From Ruminococcus sp. UBA3800 (GTDB lineage Bacteria > Bacillota > Clostridia > Oscillospirales > Ruminococcaceae): a stretch of DNA of 9,692 nt. Within the stretch, counting starts at the first letter, position 1. Each line of letters starts with the position of its first letter. The stretch covers positions 1 to 9,692 of the forward strand of contig DFEO01000080.1 of NCBI GenBank assembly GCA_002368715.1. The letters are read 5' to 3'. The notes under the pieces are model-generated. The model was not told the DNA's origin. It ran no database searches and saw nothing but the letters and a program-made list of their open reading frames with translations. The translations under genes and the position numbers were made by a program. Shown here one piece after another: positions 1 to 5,216 of the stretch.

Positions 1-125
1 GGCTTATGCTTGCCTCTGAGAATGTGTGCAGCCTTTGCTGCAACTCTACCGAGGGACTGACCCTCAGCGTCGAGAATATACCATGTGCGAGTGATCTCGC
101 CAGCCTTAGGCATATAAGTTGACAT
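1..125 (-). CDS. rplM: Ribosomal protein L13 (50S subunit), N-terminal part only
   Basis: This is the first 41 codons of ribosomal protein L13, an early-assembling protein of the large ribosomal subunit; the rest lies beyond the left edge. Reading the minus strand from the ATG at 125-123, the protein begins [20 protein letters not shown] and continues with LGRVAAKAA and LRGKHKP. The W-Y-I-L-D-A and LGR-A-A pattern is the classic L13 start. The start is fixed by an AGGAGG ribosome site at 133-138, seven bases upstream. In Firmicutes rplM is normally followed by rpsI (S9), which would be outside this window. The gene has its own strong promoter and a folded leader, described separately. Identification is by recognition of conserved N-terminal residues. 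Confidence 0.95.
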   Translation of the reverse strand, partial: MSTYMPKAGEITRTWYILDAEGQSLGRVAAKAAHILRGKHK

Positions 126-233
126 AGTTTTTCCTCCTTGTTAAATATCGGCTGCGGCACTGCCTCAGCCATTTCTTTTGCCCTGAGAACGCATCGCACA
201 CACCGCAGAATACGCCCGTCAGGACTCGCAACA
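126..233 (-). promoter_or_regulatory. Structured 5' leader of rplM, candidate L13 leader
   Basis: About 107 nt lie between the inferred transcription start (near 233) and the rplM ATG. Two stem-loops can be drawn on the minus strand: a long one with CCUGA/UCAGG closing pairs and an inner GCGUAU/AUGCGU stem (roughly 177-222), and a tight one with GGCUG/CAGCC pairs around GGC-AGU-GCC (roughly 150-171), just before the AGGAGG site. Autoregulatory L13 leaders upstream of rplM are known in Firmicutes. I infer this is one from its position and folding, but I could not match it to the published consensus. Confidence 0.5.
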
Positions 234-239
234 TTTGCT

Positions 240-268
240 ATTATACACTAATGTTAAAAGGATGTCAA
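240..268 (-). promoter_or_regulatory. Sigma-A promoter of rplM
   Basis: On the minus strand the -35 box is TTGACA (268-263) and the -10 box is TATAAT (245-240), with a 17-bp spacer: a perfect consensus match. Transcription should start near 233. Directly upstream of the -35 box lies a small palindrome, GGCAATTTGCC (271-281). Beyond it the minus strand is purine-rich and AT-rich, which could act as an UP element. Confidence 0.88.
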
Positions 269-299
269 TAGGCAAATTGCCGAAAATTTAATTTATATC

Positions 300-372
300 C
301 CTCAATCTCTCTGTTTCTCTGCTATTCTCTCTGTTTTACTTCATTTCTCTGTTTTCATTTCATTTTTTGATT
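300..372. repeat. Pyrimidine-rich low-complexity tract
   Basis: The plus strand is almost pure T/C here with TCTCTG recurring four times (G at 313, 321, 333 and 351), at irregular spacings of 8, 12 and 18 bp, so it is not a true tandem repeat. It lies in the stretch between rplM and the acetyltransferase gene, upstream of the rplM promoter. I see no gene in it. Confidence 0.5.
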
Positions 373-384
373 TCTTCATTATTT

Positions 385-525
385 GGCTTGAATACTGCGG
401 TCCCGGCCGATTCCCTTTTTGACCCCGAGCCTGTCAAAGCTACGATCACGAACAATGTTGTGGGCGAGGGCATTGGGTGCAGGTGCACGCACCTGCCGGC
501 CGATGTCTCTGCTTTAAGCAGTTGA
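385..525 (+). other. GC-richer intergenic island, possible gene remnant or dispersed repeat
   Basis: Between the AT-rich rplM promoter side and the acetyltransferase promoter lies a block of clearly higher GC. One plus-strand frame is open through it and ends at the TGA at 523-525. It includes residues such as DPEPVKATITNNVVGEG, but has no ATG and no ribosome site. CCGGCCGAT occurs twice (403-411 and 496-504), and an 18-bp hairpin palindrome lies at 479-496. This could be a decayed gene end or a copy of an intergenic repeat. Nothing supports an expressed gene. Confidence 0.3.
479..496. repeat. Perfect inverted repeat upstream of the GNAT promoter
   Basis: GCAGGTGC-AC-GCACCTGC is a perfect 8-bp inverted repeat with a 2-bp centre, ending 25 bp before the -35 box of the next promoter. 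No T-run follows it on either strand, so it is not an intrinsic terminator. It could be an operator or part of the GC-rich island. Confidence 0.4.
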
Positions 526-550
526 CTTTTCAGGCGCTTTTCGGTATAAT
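522..550 (+). promoter_or_regulatory. Sigma-A promoter of the GNAT-deaminase unit
   Basis: The -35 box is TTGACT (522-527) and the -10 box is TATAAT (545-550), with a 17-bp spacer. Transcription should begin near 557, giving a leader of about 40 nt. That leader contains a 7-bp hairpin (562-578, CCGGC-ACA-GCCGG core), then the ribosome site AGGGGAG at 583-589. Confidence 0.85.
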
Positions 551-597
551 GATGTTAAGCTTTCCGGCACAGCCGGGATGACAGGGGAGCTGATATT

Positions 598-1035
598 ATG
601 GTGATAAGAGAAATAACCGAAAAGGACTTCGACAGCCTTATGCGGCTCTATATGCATCTGCACGATAACCCTTTCCCTGAAAAGGACGAGAGGGTGTGCA
701 GCATCTGGGAGGGCATACTGGGTGATAAGAACCACCATATAATAGTTGCCGAGGAAAACGGCTCAATCGTTTCATCCTGCGTGTGCGTTATGATCCCGAA
801 CCTGACAAGGGGACAGCGCCCCTATGCCCTTATCGAGAATGTCATCACCGACCCCGGCTACAGGAACAAGGGCTATGCAACAGCGTGCCTGAACTATGCA
901 AGAGAGATAGCCAAGGGAGAAAACTGCTACAAGATGATGCTTCTCACCGGCTCGAAAGAGAAAGCCACTCTTGATTTTTACGAGCAGGCAGGATATAATA
1001 AAAACGACAAGACAGCTTTTATACAGTGGCTTTAA
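598..1035 (+). CDS. GNAT-family N-acetyltransferase
   Basis: This is a 145-residue single-domain acetyltransferase of the GCN5-related (GNAT) superfamily, which moves an acetyl group from acetyl-CoA to an amine. The fold can be followed from the N-terminal VIREITEKD strand, through IIVAEENGSIV, to ALIENVITDPGYRNKGYA. In the last of these, R-N-K-G-Y-A (about residues 89-94) is motif A, which grips the CoA pyrophosphate. The C-terminal LDFYEQAGY is the usual motif B. The length is normal for the family. The ATG at 598 is set by AGGGGAG eight bases upstream and a promoter at 522-550. The gene is followed 33 bp later by a deaminase on the same strand with no terminator between, so the two are probably co-transcribed. 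The substrate cannot be told from sequence; aminoglycosides, peptides and small amines are all possible. Confidence 0.88.
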   Translation: MVIREITEKDFDSLMRLYMHLHDNPFPEKDERVCSIWEGILGDKNHHIIVAEENGSIVSSCVCVMIPNLTRGQRPYALIENVITDPGYRNKGYATACLNYAREIAKGENCYKMMLLTGSKEKATLDFYEQAGYNKNDKTAFIQWL

Positions 1036-1068
1036 GCTATGACATAATAAACGAAAGGGGAGCGTTCA

Positions 1069-1512
1069 GTGGATAGGTTTATGAAAATGGCGATAGATGA
1101 AGCCCGTGAGGGTATACGCAAGGGCGCAGGCGGCCCTTTTGGCTGTGTGATAGTCAAGGACGGTGCCATTGTCGGAACAGGCCACAACAGGGTGGTCGAA
1201 ATGAAGGACCCCACCTGTCACGGCGAAATGGTGGCGATCCGTGACGCCTGCAAGAACCTTGACACCTTTGACCTTTCGGGCTGCGAGCTTTACACAACAG
1301 CCGAGCCCTGCCCTATGTGCAGGGGAGCGATAATGTGGGCAAACATCTCCGCAGTCTATTACGGCTGCACGGTATCCGACACCGACAAGATCGGCTTTCG
1401 TGACGAGGTGTTTTACAAAGCACCTGCCGACATCTATACCCTCCTCGACCGGGAAGAATGCCTTGAGGTTTTCAGGGAATACGAGGAGAACGAACACAAA
1501 ACCGTTTATTAA
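1069..1512 (+). CDS. Zinc-dependent nucleoside/base deaminase, guanine-deaminase-like
   Basis: This 147-residue protein belongs to the cytidine/deoxycytidylate deaminase fold. The zinc site is visible: C-H-G-E at residues 50-53 (His ligand 51, proton-shuttling Glu 53) and P-C-P-M-C at 80-84 (two Cys ligands). The pattern GGPFG-VIVKDG near residue 21, DPT before the HxE motif, CMGAIxWA-type wording (CRGAIMWA here) and a GF-D-xxxYK segment near the C-terminus resemble Bacillus GuaD, which converts guanine to xanthine in purine salvage. Residue 52 is Gly rather than the usual Ala. The start is a GTG at 1069, chosen because AGGGGA lies seven bases upstream; the ATG at 1081 would be too far from it. 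It follows the acetyltransferase gene by 33 bp. A substrate other than guanine cannot be excluded, so I give no symbol. Confidence 0.85.
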   Translation: MDRFMKMAIDEAREGIRKGAGGPFGCVIVKDGAIVGTGHNRVVEMKDPTCHGEMVAIRDACKNLDTFDLSGCELYTTAEPCPMCRGAIMWANISAVYYGCTVSDTDKIGFRDEVFYKAPADIYTLLDREECLEVFREYEENEHKTVY

Positions 1513-1517
1513 AACAC

Positions 1518-1545
1518 AAAGCCCGAAGCAGTGCTCCGGGCTTTT
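1518..1545. terminator. Hairpin terminator between convergent genes
   Basis: AAAGCCCG (1518-1525) pairs with CGGGCTTT (1537-1544), with an inner AGC/GCT stem. A short T-run ends the plus-strand copy six bases after the deaminase stop codon. On the minus strand the same hairpin is followed by TTTGTGTTTT, so it probably serves the convergent small gene as well. The plus-strand T-run is only four bases long. Confidence 0.75.
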
Positions 1546-1558
1546 GAAATATCACTTA

Positions 1559-1813
1559 TCACATCATAGTAAGCTTGATATTCGCTCTTGCGTCCCTTGC
1601 AAGTGTCAGCACCTTGAGCACCTTTGAAGCAAAGGTCTTGTCCTCGATCTCGTCATAATCGGAAACAAGAAACTCTATCTGCTTATCTGTTTTAAGAAGA
1701 TACTCATAAAGCATCTCGATATCGGTGATCTCCTCATCAGCGAAGGTAGTGTTTATATAAGAGAAAAACTCTACCTCTTCTCTCATCTTGATATCATCTA
1801 TCAGAACTATCAT
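1559..1813 (-). CDS. Small acidic protein, possible divergent barstar-like inhibitor
   Basis: This 84-residue acidic protein has no signal peptide or membrane segment. Its layout resembles the barstar fold, the inhibitor of barnase-type ribonucleases: an N-terminal strand (MIVLIDDI), a helix containing ITDIEMLYEYLL, a strand (IEFLVSDYDEI), a helix (FASKVLKVLTLARDA) and a closing strand (NIKLTMM). Barstars typically carry YYG-NLDALWD in the second block, and that is missing here, so the match rests on overall pattern and the last helix-strand. The ATG at 1813 is supported by GAGGAG at 1821-1826, seven bases upstream, and by a well-formed promoter. No ribonuclease toxin gene is next to it. The coding region is convincing; the family assignment is tentative. 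Confidence 0.75.
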   Translation of the reverse strand: MIVLIDDIKMREEVEFFSYINTTFADEEITDIEMLYEYLLKTDKQIEFLVSDYDEIEDKTFASKVLKVLTLARDARANIKLTMM

Positions 1814-1850
1814 AGCTATACTCCTCTTCGTTCATTTTATCAACAAATAC

Positions 1851-1879
1851 ATTTTACAACACCTGTCAGCAAATGTCAA
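1851..1879 (-). promoter_or_regulatory. Sigma-A promoter of the barstar-like gene
   Basis: On the minus strand TTGACA (1879-1874) and TAAAAT (1856-1851) are separated by 17 bp. This gives a leader of about 30 nt to the ATG at 1813. The -35 box begins about 43 bp past the terminator of the upstream tRNA operon, so the gene is an independent unit. Confidence 0.82.
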
Positions 1880-1921
1880 GACTTGACCATGCCATTTTTG
1901 TAAGCAGGATATCAGAAAACG

Positions 1922-1949
1922 AAAAAAGCTCCGCCGAAAACAGAGGAGC
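1922..1949 (-). terminator. Intrinsic terminator of the tRNA operon
   Basis: On the minus strand GCTCCTCTG-TTTT-CGGCGGAGC forms a nine-position stem with one mismatch (GCTCC/GGAGC outer pairs). It is followed by six T residues and a second T-run. It begins eight bases after the tRNA-His 3' end. Confidence 0.85.
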
Positions 1950-1956
1950 CTCAAAG

Positions 1957-2032
1957 GGTGGGTAGTGAGATTCGAACTCACGGTCTTCAGTGCCACAAAC
2001 TGACGCGTTAGGCCAACTACGCTATACCCACC
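1957..2032 (-). tRNA. tRNA-His (anticodon GUG)
   Basis: A complete cloverleaf is readable on the minus strand. The acceptor GTGGGTA pairs with TACCCAC, the anticodon stem TCAGT/ACTGA encloses the loop TTGTGGC (anticodon GTG), and the T-stem GTGAG/CTCAC encloses TTCGAAT. An extra G at position -1 faces discriminator C73, the identity signature of histidine tRNA. CCA is not encoded. It is the last gene of the three-tRNA operon. Confidence 0.96.
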
Positions 2033-2091
2033 ATACACTTATGAAAACAGCCCGTGTCAGGTGTCTCAAATCACCACGGCCCGAGCCGAAA

Positions 2092-2165
2092 TACGCCATG
2101 CGGGATTCGAACCTGCGACCTACCGCTTAGAAGGCGGTTGCTCTATCCAACTGAGCTAATGACGC
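2092..2165 (-). tRNA. tRNA-Arg (anticodon UCU)
   Basis: The cloverleaf reads on the minus strand: acceptor GCGTCAT with ATGGCGT, D-arm GCTC/GAGC, anticodon stem ACCGC/GCGGT around CTTCTAA (anticodon TCT, reading AGA and probably AGG), T-loop TTCGAAT, discriminator A. Two irregularities stand out: the first acceptor pair is G1-U72, and the T-stem GCAGG/CCCGC contains an A51-C63 mismatch. CCA is not encoded. The anticodon fits the heavy AGA/AGG use in neighbouring genes. A 59-nt spacer separates it from tRNA-His; that spacer holds an imperfect stem (around 2050-2080) followed by TGTTTT, which might be a processing signal or attenuator. Confidence 0.94.
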
Positions 2166-2177
2166 ATAAACAAATGG

Positions 2178-2248
2178 AGCGGGTGATGGGAATCGAACCC
2201 ACATGGCCAGCTTGGAAGGCTGGAGTTCTACCACTGAACTACACCCGC
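2178..2248 (-). tRNA. tRNA-Gly (anticodon UCC)
   Basis: On the minus strand acceptor GCGGGTG pairs perfectly with CACCCGC. The anticodon stem CCAGC/GCTGG encloses CTTCCAA (anticodon TCC, reading GGA/GGG), the T-arm is GTGGG/CCCAT around TTCGATT, and discriminator T73 is typical for bacterial glycine tRNA. CCA is not encoded. It is the first gene of the operon, 12 bp ahead of tRNA-Arg. Confidence 0.96.
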
Positions 2249-2270
2249 TTGGTCTCAATTGACGATAATT

Positions 2271-2299
2271 ATTATATCACATCAAAAACACGTTGTCAA
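2271..2299 (-). promoter_or_regulatory. Sigma-A promoter of the Gly-Arg-His tRNA operon
   Basis: On the minus strand TTGACA (2299-2294) and TATAAT (2276-2271) are 17 bp apart, a perfect consensus. Transcription should start near 2264, about 16 bases before tRNA-Gly. The -35 box lies only about 11 bp beyond the T-run of the preceding operon's terminator. Confidence 0.9.
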
Positions 2300-2309
2300 G
2301 GGCTTTTTC

Positions 2310-2351
2310 AAAAAAAATAACAAGGCGGTCATTTTTGTTTATAACCGCCTT
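2310..2351 (-). terminator. Strong intrinsic terminator of the four-gene membrane operon
   Basis: On the minus strand AAGGCGGT (2351-2344) pairs perfectly with ACCGCCTT (2329-2322), followed by GTTA and a run of eight T residues. The hairpin starts within the TAA stop codon of the VTT-domain gene, so there is almost no 3' untranslated sequence before it. Confidence 0.92.
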
Positions 2352-3120
2352 AATTTTTATTTTTTCTTGACTTTATTTTATTCACAATAACGTCCTTGTA
2401 TAAAAAGCCGAATATCGCCAGTATAAAGCCCACTCCGAGGATGATGAACACTGTCTTGAAATTGCCGCTTTTCATATTGCTGCCCATAACTGTTGACATC
2501 ATTATCGCCGGCAGCCGACAGGGCATGACGTAGGTGAAAAAGTCCTTCTTGCTTATAGGTGTCAGCGGCACCAGATAGGAGATAACGTCCTTGGGGATCC
2601 CCGGGATGATGTAGAGGATCATCAGCACTGTTGTAAGCTTCTGTTCGTTTTGCAGAAACTTGAATTTCTTGATGTTGTTCTCGTCAACAAAAGCTTCCAC
2701 CACAGGCCGCCCGAACCTTTTGACTATCGCAAATATCGCAAGCGTGCCCAGCAGCGTTCCCAGGAAAGACAGCAGACCGCCCCAGAACCAGCCGAACAGT
2801 ATTCCGCCCACAATCTGCACAGGCGGTATCACAGCGATGATGACCTGGAGCGCCTGTATAGCTGTAAAAACAAGCACCCCGACAGGACCGCTGTATCCGT
2901 CGAGCCGTTTGCTCAGAGCCTGCAGACCTTTCTTGCTCGAAAGGTCCTTTATCATCGGTATGCTCAGCGCCGTTGCCAGCACCAGCAGAGCCGCTATGCA
3001 GACAAGCGTTATTATCTGTATCTTTTTCTTGTGCCGTATCGTTTCGAGCTGCTGCGCTGTCAGCTCCTGCGGCTCCTGCTCTTTTATCTCATCCCCGATG
3101 AGACCGTCTTTTTCTTTCAT
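2350..3120 (-). CDS. TVP38/TMEM64 (VTT, DedA-like) membrane protein
   Basis: This 256-residue integral membrane protein has the VTT fold shared by TVP38/TMEM64 and DedA proteins, a group implicated in lipid scrambling or flipping across membranes. A charged cytoplasmic N-terminus (1-33) precedes a first membrane segment (about 34-56). The family core follows: AVIPPVQIVGGILFG (96-110), a long Gly-rich helix, and the KRFGRP turn (134-139). The re-entrant PGIPKD motif sits at 173-178, RLPA at 202-205, and a final helix precedes a Lys/Arg-rich tail. The Arg often found before the PG-P motif is absent. The start at 3120 has AAGGA about ten bases upstream, overlapping the end of the preceding gene, and is 12 bp from its stop. 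It is the last gene of the operon that begins at 5159. Confidence 0.88.
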   Translation of the reverse strand: MKEKDGLIGDEIKEQEPQELTAQQLETIRHKKKIQIITLVCIAALLVLATALSIPMIKDLSSKKGLQALSKRLDGYSGPVGVLVFTAIQALQVIIAVIPPVQIVGGILFGWFWGGLLSFLGTLLGTLAIFAIVKRFGRPVVEAFVDENNIKKFKFLQNEQKLTTVLMILYIIPGIPKDVISYLVPLTPISKKDFFTYVMPCRLPAIMMSTVMGSNMKSGNFKTVFIILGVGFILAIFGFLYKDVIVNKIKSRKNKN

Positions 3121-3132
3121 TCTTTTTTGTCC

Positions 3133-3675
3133 TTATCTTCTTTTGAGTATCTTCTTTCTGAACCACTTGGTGTAGATATCCGTCAGCTGTGTCAGCGCAA
3201 AATCATAAAGCGGCAGCACAGCGTTTGCCATTGCCCACAGCACCAGCGGCGCAAACTTTCCGAAGCGCTCGAGACCCTCAATCATATCCACTGAAGTAAA
3301 GATGAACTGAAATGCCAGATAAAACAAAACTATCGCAATGTTGAACACCACAAGCTTTATCGTGATCCTCAGACCCTTTGAAACGTGTCCGTCGAGATAG
3401 TATTTGAGTATGGGGTAATAGCCCATAAAGATTATGAACAGCAGTGAAGCCTCATAGTTAGGCGTTACAAAAATGCAAAGCAGGCTCACGCTGCAATAGG
3501 TAGCCATTGCCCATCCCAGGCTAGTTTCCACCACCATGACCACCATCATAAACCCTGCAAAGGCAGGTATGGTGTAATTGAGCATAGGCAGGAAGCTGCT
3601 CATAAACATAGCCATCAGACAAACGGCCGAGCATATCCCTCCCAGAGCGACCTTGAATGCCAGCTTATCTCTCAT
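3133..3675 (-). CDS. Small multi-span membrane protein of unknown function
   Basis: This 180-residue hydrophobic protein appears to have five or six membrane segments (about 9-32, 36-57, 60-70 with 76-92, 104-126 and 142-162) and a basic tail ending KKILKRR. The opening KVALGGICSAV and the helix spacing resemble substrate-binding S components of ECF vitamin transporters, but I see no specific ligand motif and no ECF energising genes nearby, so I leave the function open. The frame stays open to 3885, but that part overlaps the J-domain gene and is not membrane-like. I choose the ATG at 3675 because it follows the upstream TGA by one base. There is no clear ribosome site, which implies translational coupling to the J-domain gene. 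Confidence 0.82.
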   Translation of the reverse strand: MRDKLAFKVALGGICSAVCLMAMFMSSFLPMLNYTIPAFAGFMMVVMVVETSLGWAMATYCSVSLLCIFVTPNYEASLLFIIFMGYYPILKYYLDGHVSKGLRITIKLVVFNIAIVLFYLAFQFIFTSVDMIEGLERFGKFAPLVLWAMANAVLPLYDFALTQLTDIYTKWFRKKILKRR

Positions 3676-3676
3676 A

Positions 3677-4294
3677 TCAGCAGCAGGGGATAAGGTCTCC
3701 GCCCATACATTCACAGCAGCAGTCCGCCAGACAAAGCGAGGTGCAGCAGTCACAGCCGGACATACTGCTTGTGTCACGCTGCTGATATGGGTTGCCTGCC
3801 ATAGCGCCGTTCTGCCTGTTCTGCATATTGTGAAGGGCAGCGGAATACTCGTGGTTGCCGGGCTCCATATTGGCGGCTGTTGCAAAGCTTGAATAAGCTT
3901 CGTTCAGCCACCCTCTGCGGTAGTAGACGGAAGCCCTGAGAAAATGCCACTCGGCATCTCTCTGCCCAACAGCAACGCCGTCGAGTATCTGCTCTGCGGC
4001 GGTTATGCTGCCGCCCTGGATAAGGCTTCTTACCCTGTTATTGTCAAAGGCGTGGCCGTTGGTCCCGGAGCCGAAGCCCGAAAAGCCCTGATAAGCCGAG
4101 CCCCTTCTCTCGTTCATTATTGCATCGTAGGCGGCATTCACCTCCTCCATTTTCTCGGAGGCCACGTCCTTCAGAGGATTATCCTCGTACTGGTCAGGAT
4201 GATACTTCTTGGCGAGGTTTCTGTATGCCTGTTTTATCTCGTCGTCAGAAGCGCTTCTCGAAACTCCCAGGATCTTATAGGGGTCATTTGTCAT
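3677..4294 (-). CDS. J-domain protein with TPR-like middle and Cys-rich tail
   Basis: This 205-residue DnaJ-like co-chaperone is not DnaJ itself: it lacks the zinc-finger and CTD domains. Residues 3-65 are a J domain (DPYKILGV, then the Hsp70-stimulating HPD at 32-34, then NAAYD). A Gly/Phe-rich linker (about 69-80) and an alpha-helical stretch like a TPR pair (about 86-158, with AEWHFLRASVYYRRG) follow. Ten cysteines are packed into residues 181-205 (C-D-C-C, C, C-C-C-E-C, then terminal C-C). I infer metal binding or membrane-surface attachment of the tail. The ATG at 4294 has AAGGAC upstream and overlaps the preceding gene by 11 bp; a longer frame to 4324 has no better ribosome site. The next gene starts one base after the stop. 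Confidence 0.88.
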   Translation of the reverse strand: MTNDPYKILGVSRSASDDEIKQAYRNLAKKYHPDQYEDNPLKDVASEKMEEVNAAYDAIMNERRGSAYQGFSGFGSGTNGHAFDNNRVRSLIQGGSITAAEQILDGVAVGQRDAEWHFLRASVYYRRGWLNEAYSSFATAANMEPGNHEYSAALHNMQNRQNGAMAGNPYQQRDTSSMSGCDCCTSLCLADCCCECMGGDLIPCC

Positions 4295-5159
4295 TTTGTC
4301 TGTCCTTTCCTGTGATCCCGGCAAACGAATCCTTTAGTCCGAGATATATCACATTGTCTATTATATCCTTATGCTTTACCGGCTGAAGCCCGGTATACAC
4401 CTCGGCAAGTTCGCCAAGGGTCAGCTTTACGCTGTCGGCACAGTATTTTTCGGCTTTTTTGACAGCCGTTTTTTTGTCGCACCCATTATAAAACATAACA
4501 CAGAGCGGATTATAGGAGCCGCTATTCATATCGTCCTCAAGGTCGTCCAGCGCATCGCAGAAGTAAACAAATCTCCCCAGCAGATACCCGAACCTTGAAA
4601 GCAGAGCCTTCTGTTCCTTGCTGCTGCCGAGCGGCGAGAACACAGCGCTCATCATAGCGCCTGTCGGGTGTGCGGCTCTGTCAATGCTTGCACAGCGTTC
4701 TTTTTCGATGCGCCTTTGCTCCCTCATCGCCGCCGCAAGCTTTTTGTCCATATCGGGGTAAAGACTGCGTGCTTTTTTTCTCGCTTTCGAGAAAAACGGC
4801 AGCAGTGCCGCTGCTGCAAGCTTTTTCCCAAAGCCCTTGTCGCTCAGGTCGTCACTCAGCTTGTGATATGTCAGCATCACCGATGCGGAGCACGTAAGCT
4901 CCAGACCTTTGTCTGTGCAAAGACAAACCGTCTTTCTTATCGGGTGCAGCGGACAGCGTTTTTTGCAGGTCTTTATCTGCGTGTCCGTCATTGAAAGCTC
5001 CCACAGCCCGAGAAACGCCGAGTCATAGCTAAGTGTCAGCCTTGTCATAAAGCCGTACTTTTCAGACAGTCCCTTGCACACACTGCAATAGACCCCACGG
5101 TAGGCTTCATATTCAAACATTCTCATATAGGGCTTGAAAGCCTTGACATAACCGAACAT
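4284..5159 (-). CDS. Cys-rich alpha-helical protein resembling DUF5685, two DDxxD motifs
   Basis: This 291-residue protein has no assigned function that I know of; its MFGYVKAFKPYM...YCSVCKGL start resembles the family I know as DUF5685. Cysteine pairs are visible at 25/28 (CSVC), 65/69 (CKKRC) and 79/81 (CLC), suggesting a metal site. Two acidic motifs of the DDxxD type follow: YHKLSDDLSD (D103, D104, D107) and CDALDDLEDD (D205, D206, D209), with an HPTG loop (164-167) between them. That pattern recalls the all-alpha isoprenoid synthases, where such Asp clusters bind Mg-diphosphate; this is inference, not a demonstrated homology. The frame is open to 5300, but the promoter at 5217-5245 places transcription start near 5210. 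The ATG at 5159 has GGAAAGG about eight bases upstream. It is first in the operon. Confidence 0.85.
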   Translation of the reverse strand: MFGYVKAFKPYMRMFEYEAYRGVYCSVCKGLSEKYGFMTRLTLSYDSAFLGLWELSMTDTQIKTCKKRCPLHPIRKTVCLCTDKGLELTCSASVMLTYHKLSDDLSDKGFGKKLAAAALLPFFSKARKKARSLYPDMDKKLAAAMREQRRIEKERCASIDRAAHPTGAMMSAVFSPLGSSKEQKALLSRFGYLLGRFVYFCDALDDLEDDMNSGSYNPLCVMFYNGCDKKTAVKKAEKYCADSVKLTLGELAEVYTGLQPVKHKDIIDNVIYLGLKDSFAGITGKDRQNDK

Positions 5160-5216
5160 AAGCTGACCTTTCCATATCATAGTACATAATTGTGTATTTT
5201 GTGTGATATCTATCCA

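Noticed and set aside
300..372. Tandem repeat or CRISPR-like array in the TCTCTG tract
   Set aside because: The repeats are 6-9 bp with irregular spacing and no unique spacers. It is a low-complexity pyrimidine run.
2054..2320. Plus-strand open frame running through tRNA-Arg and tRNA-Gly
   Set aside because: It is the antisense of two well-formed tRNA genes. Such frames are a common artefact over tRNAs.
2650..3294. Plus-strand open frames opposite the VTT and membrane-protein genes
   Set aside because: They are antisense to convincing membrane proteins, rich in His, Arg, Gln and Ser as expected of shadows, and have no ribosome site or promoter.
3676..3885. Longer form of the small membrane protein starting at 3885
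   Set aside because: The extra 70 residues overlap the J-domain gene and look like an out-of-frame shadow. The ATG at 3675 is coupled to the upstream stop.
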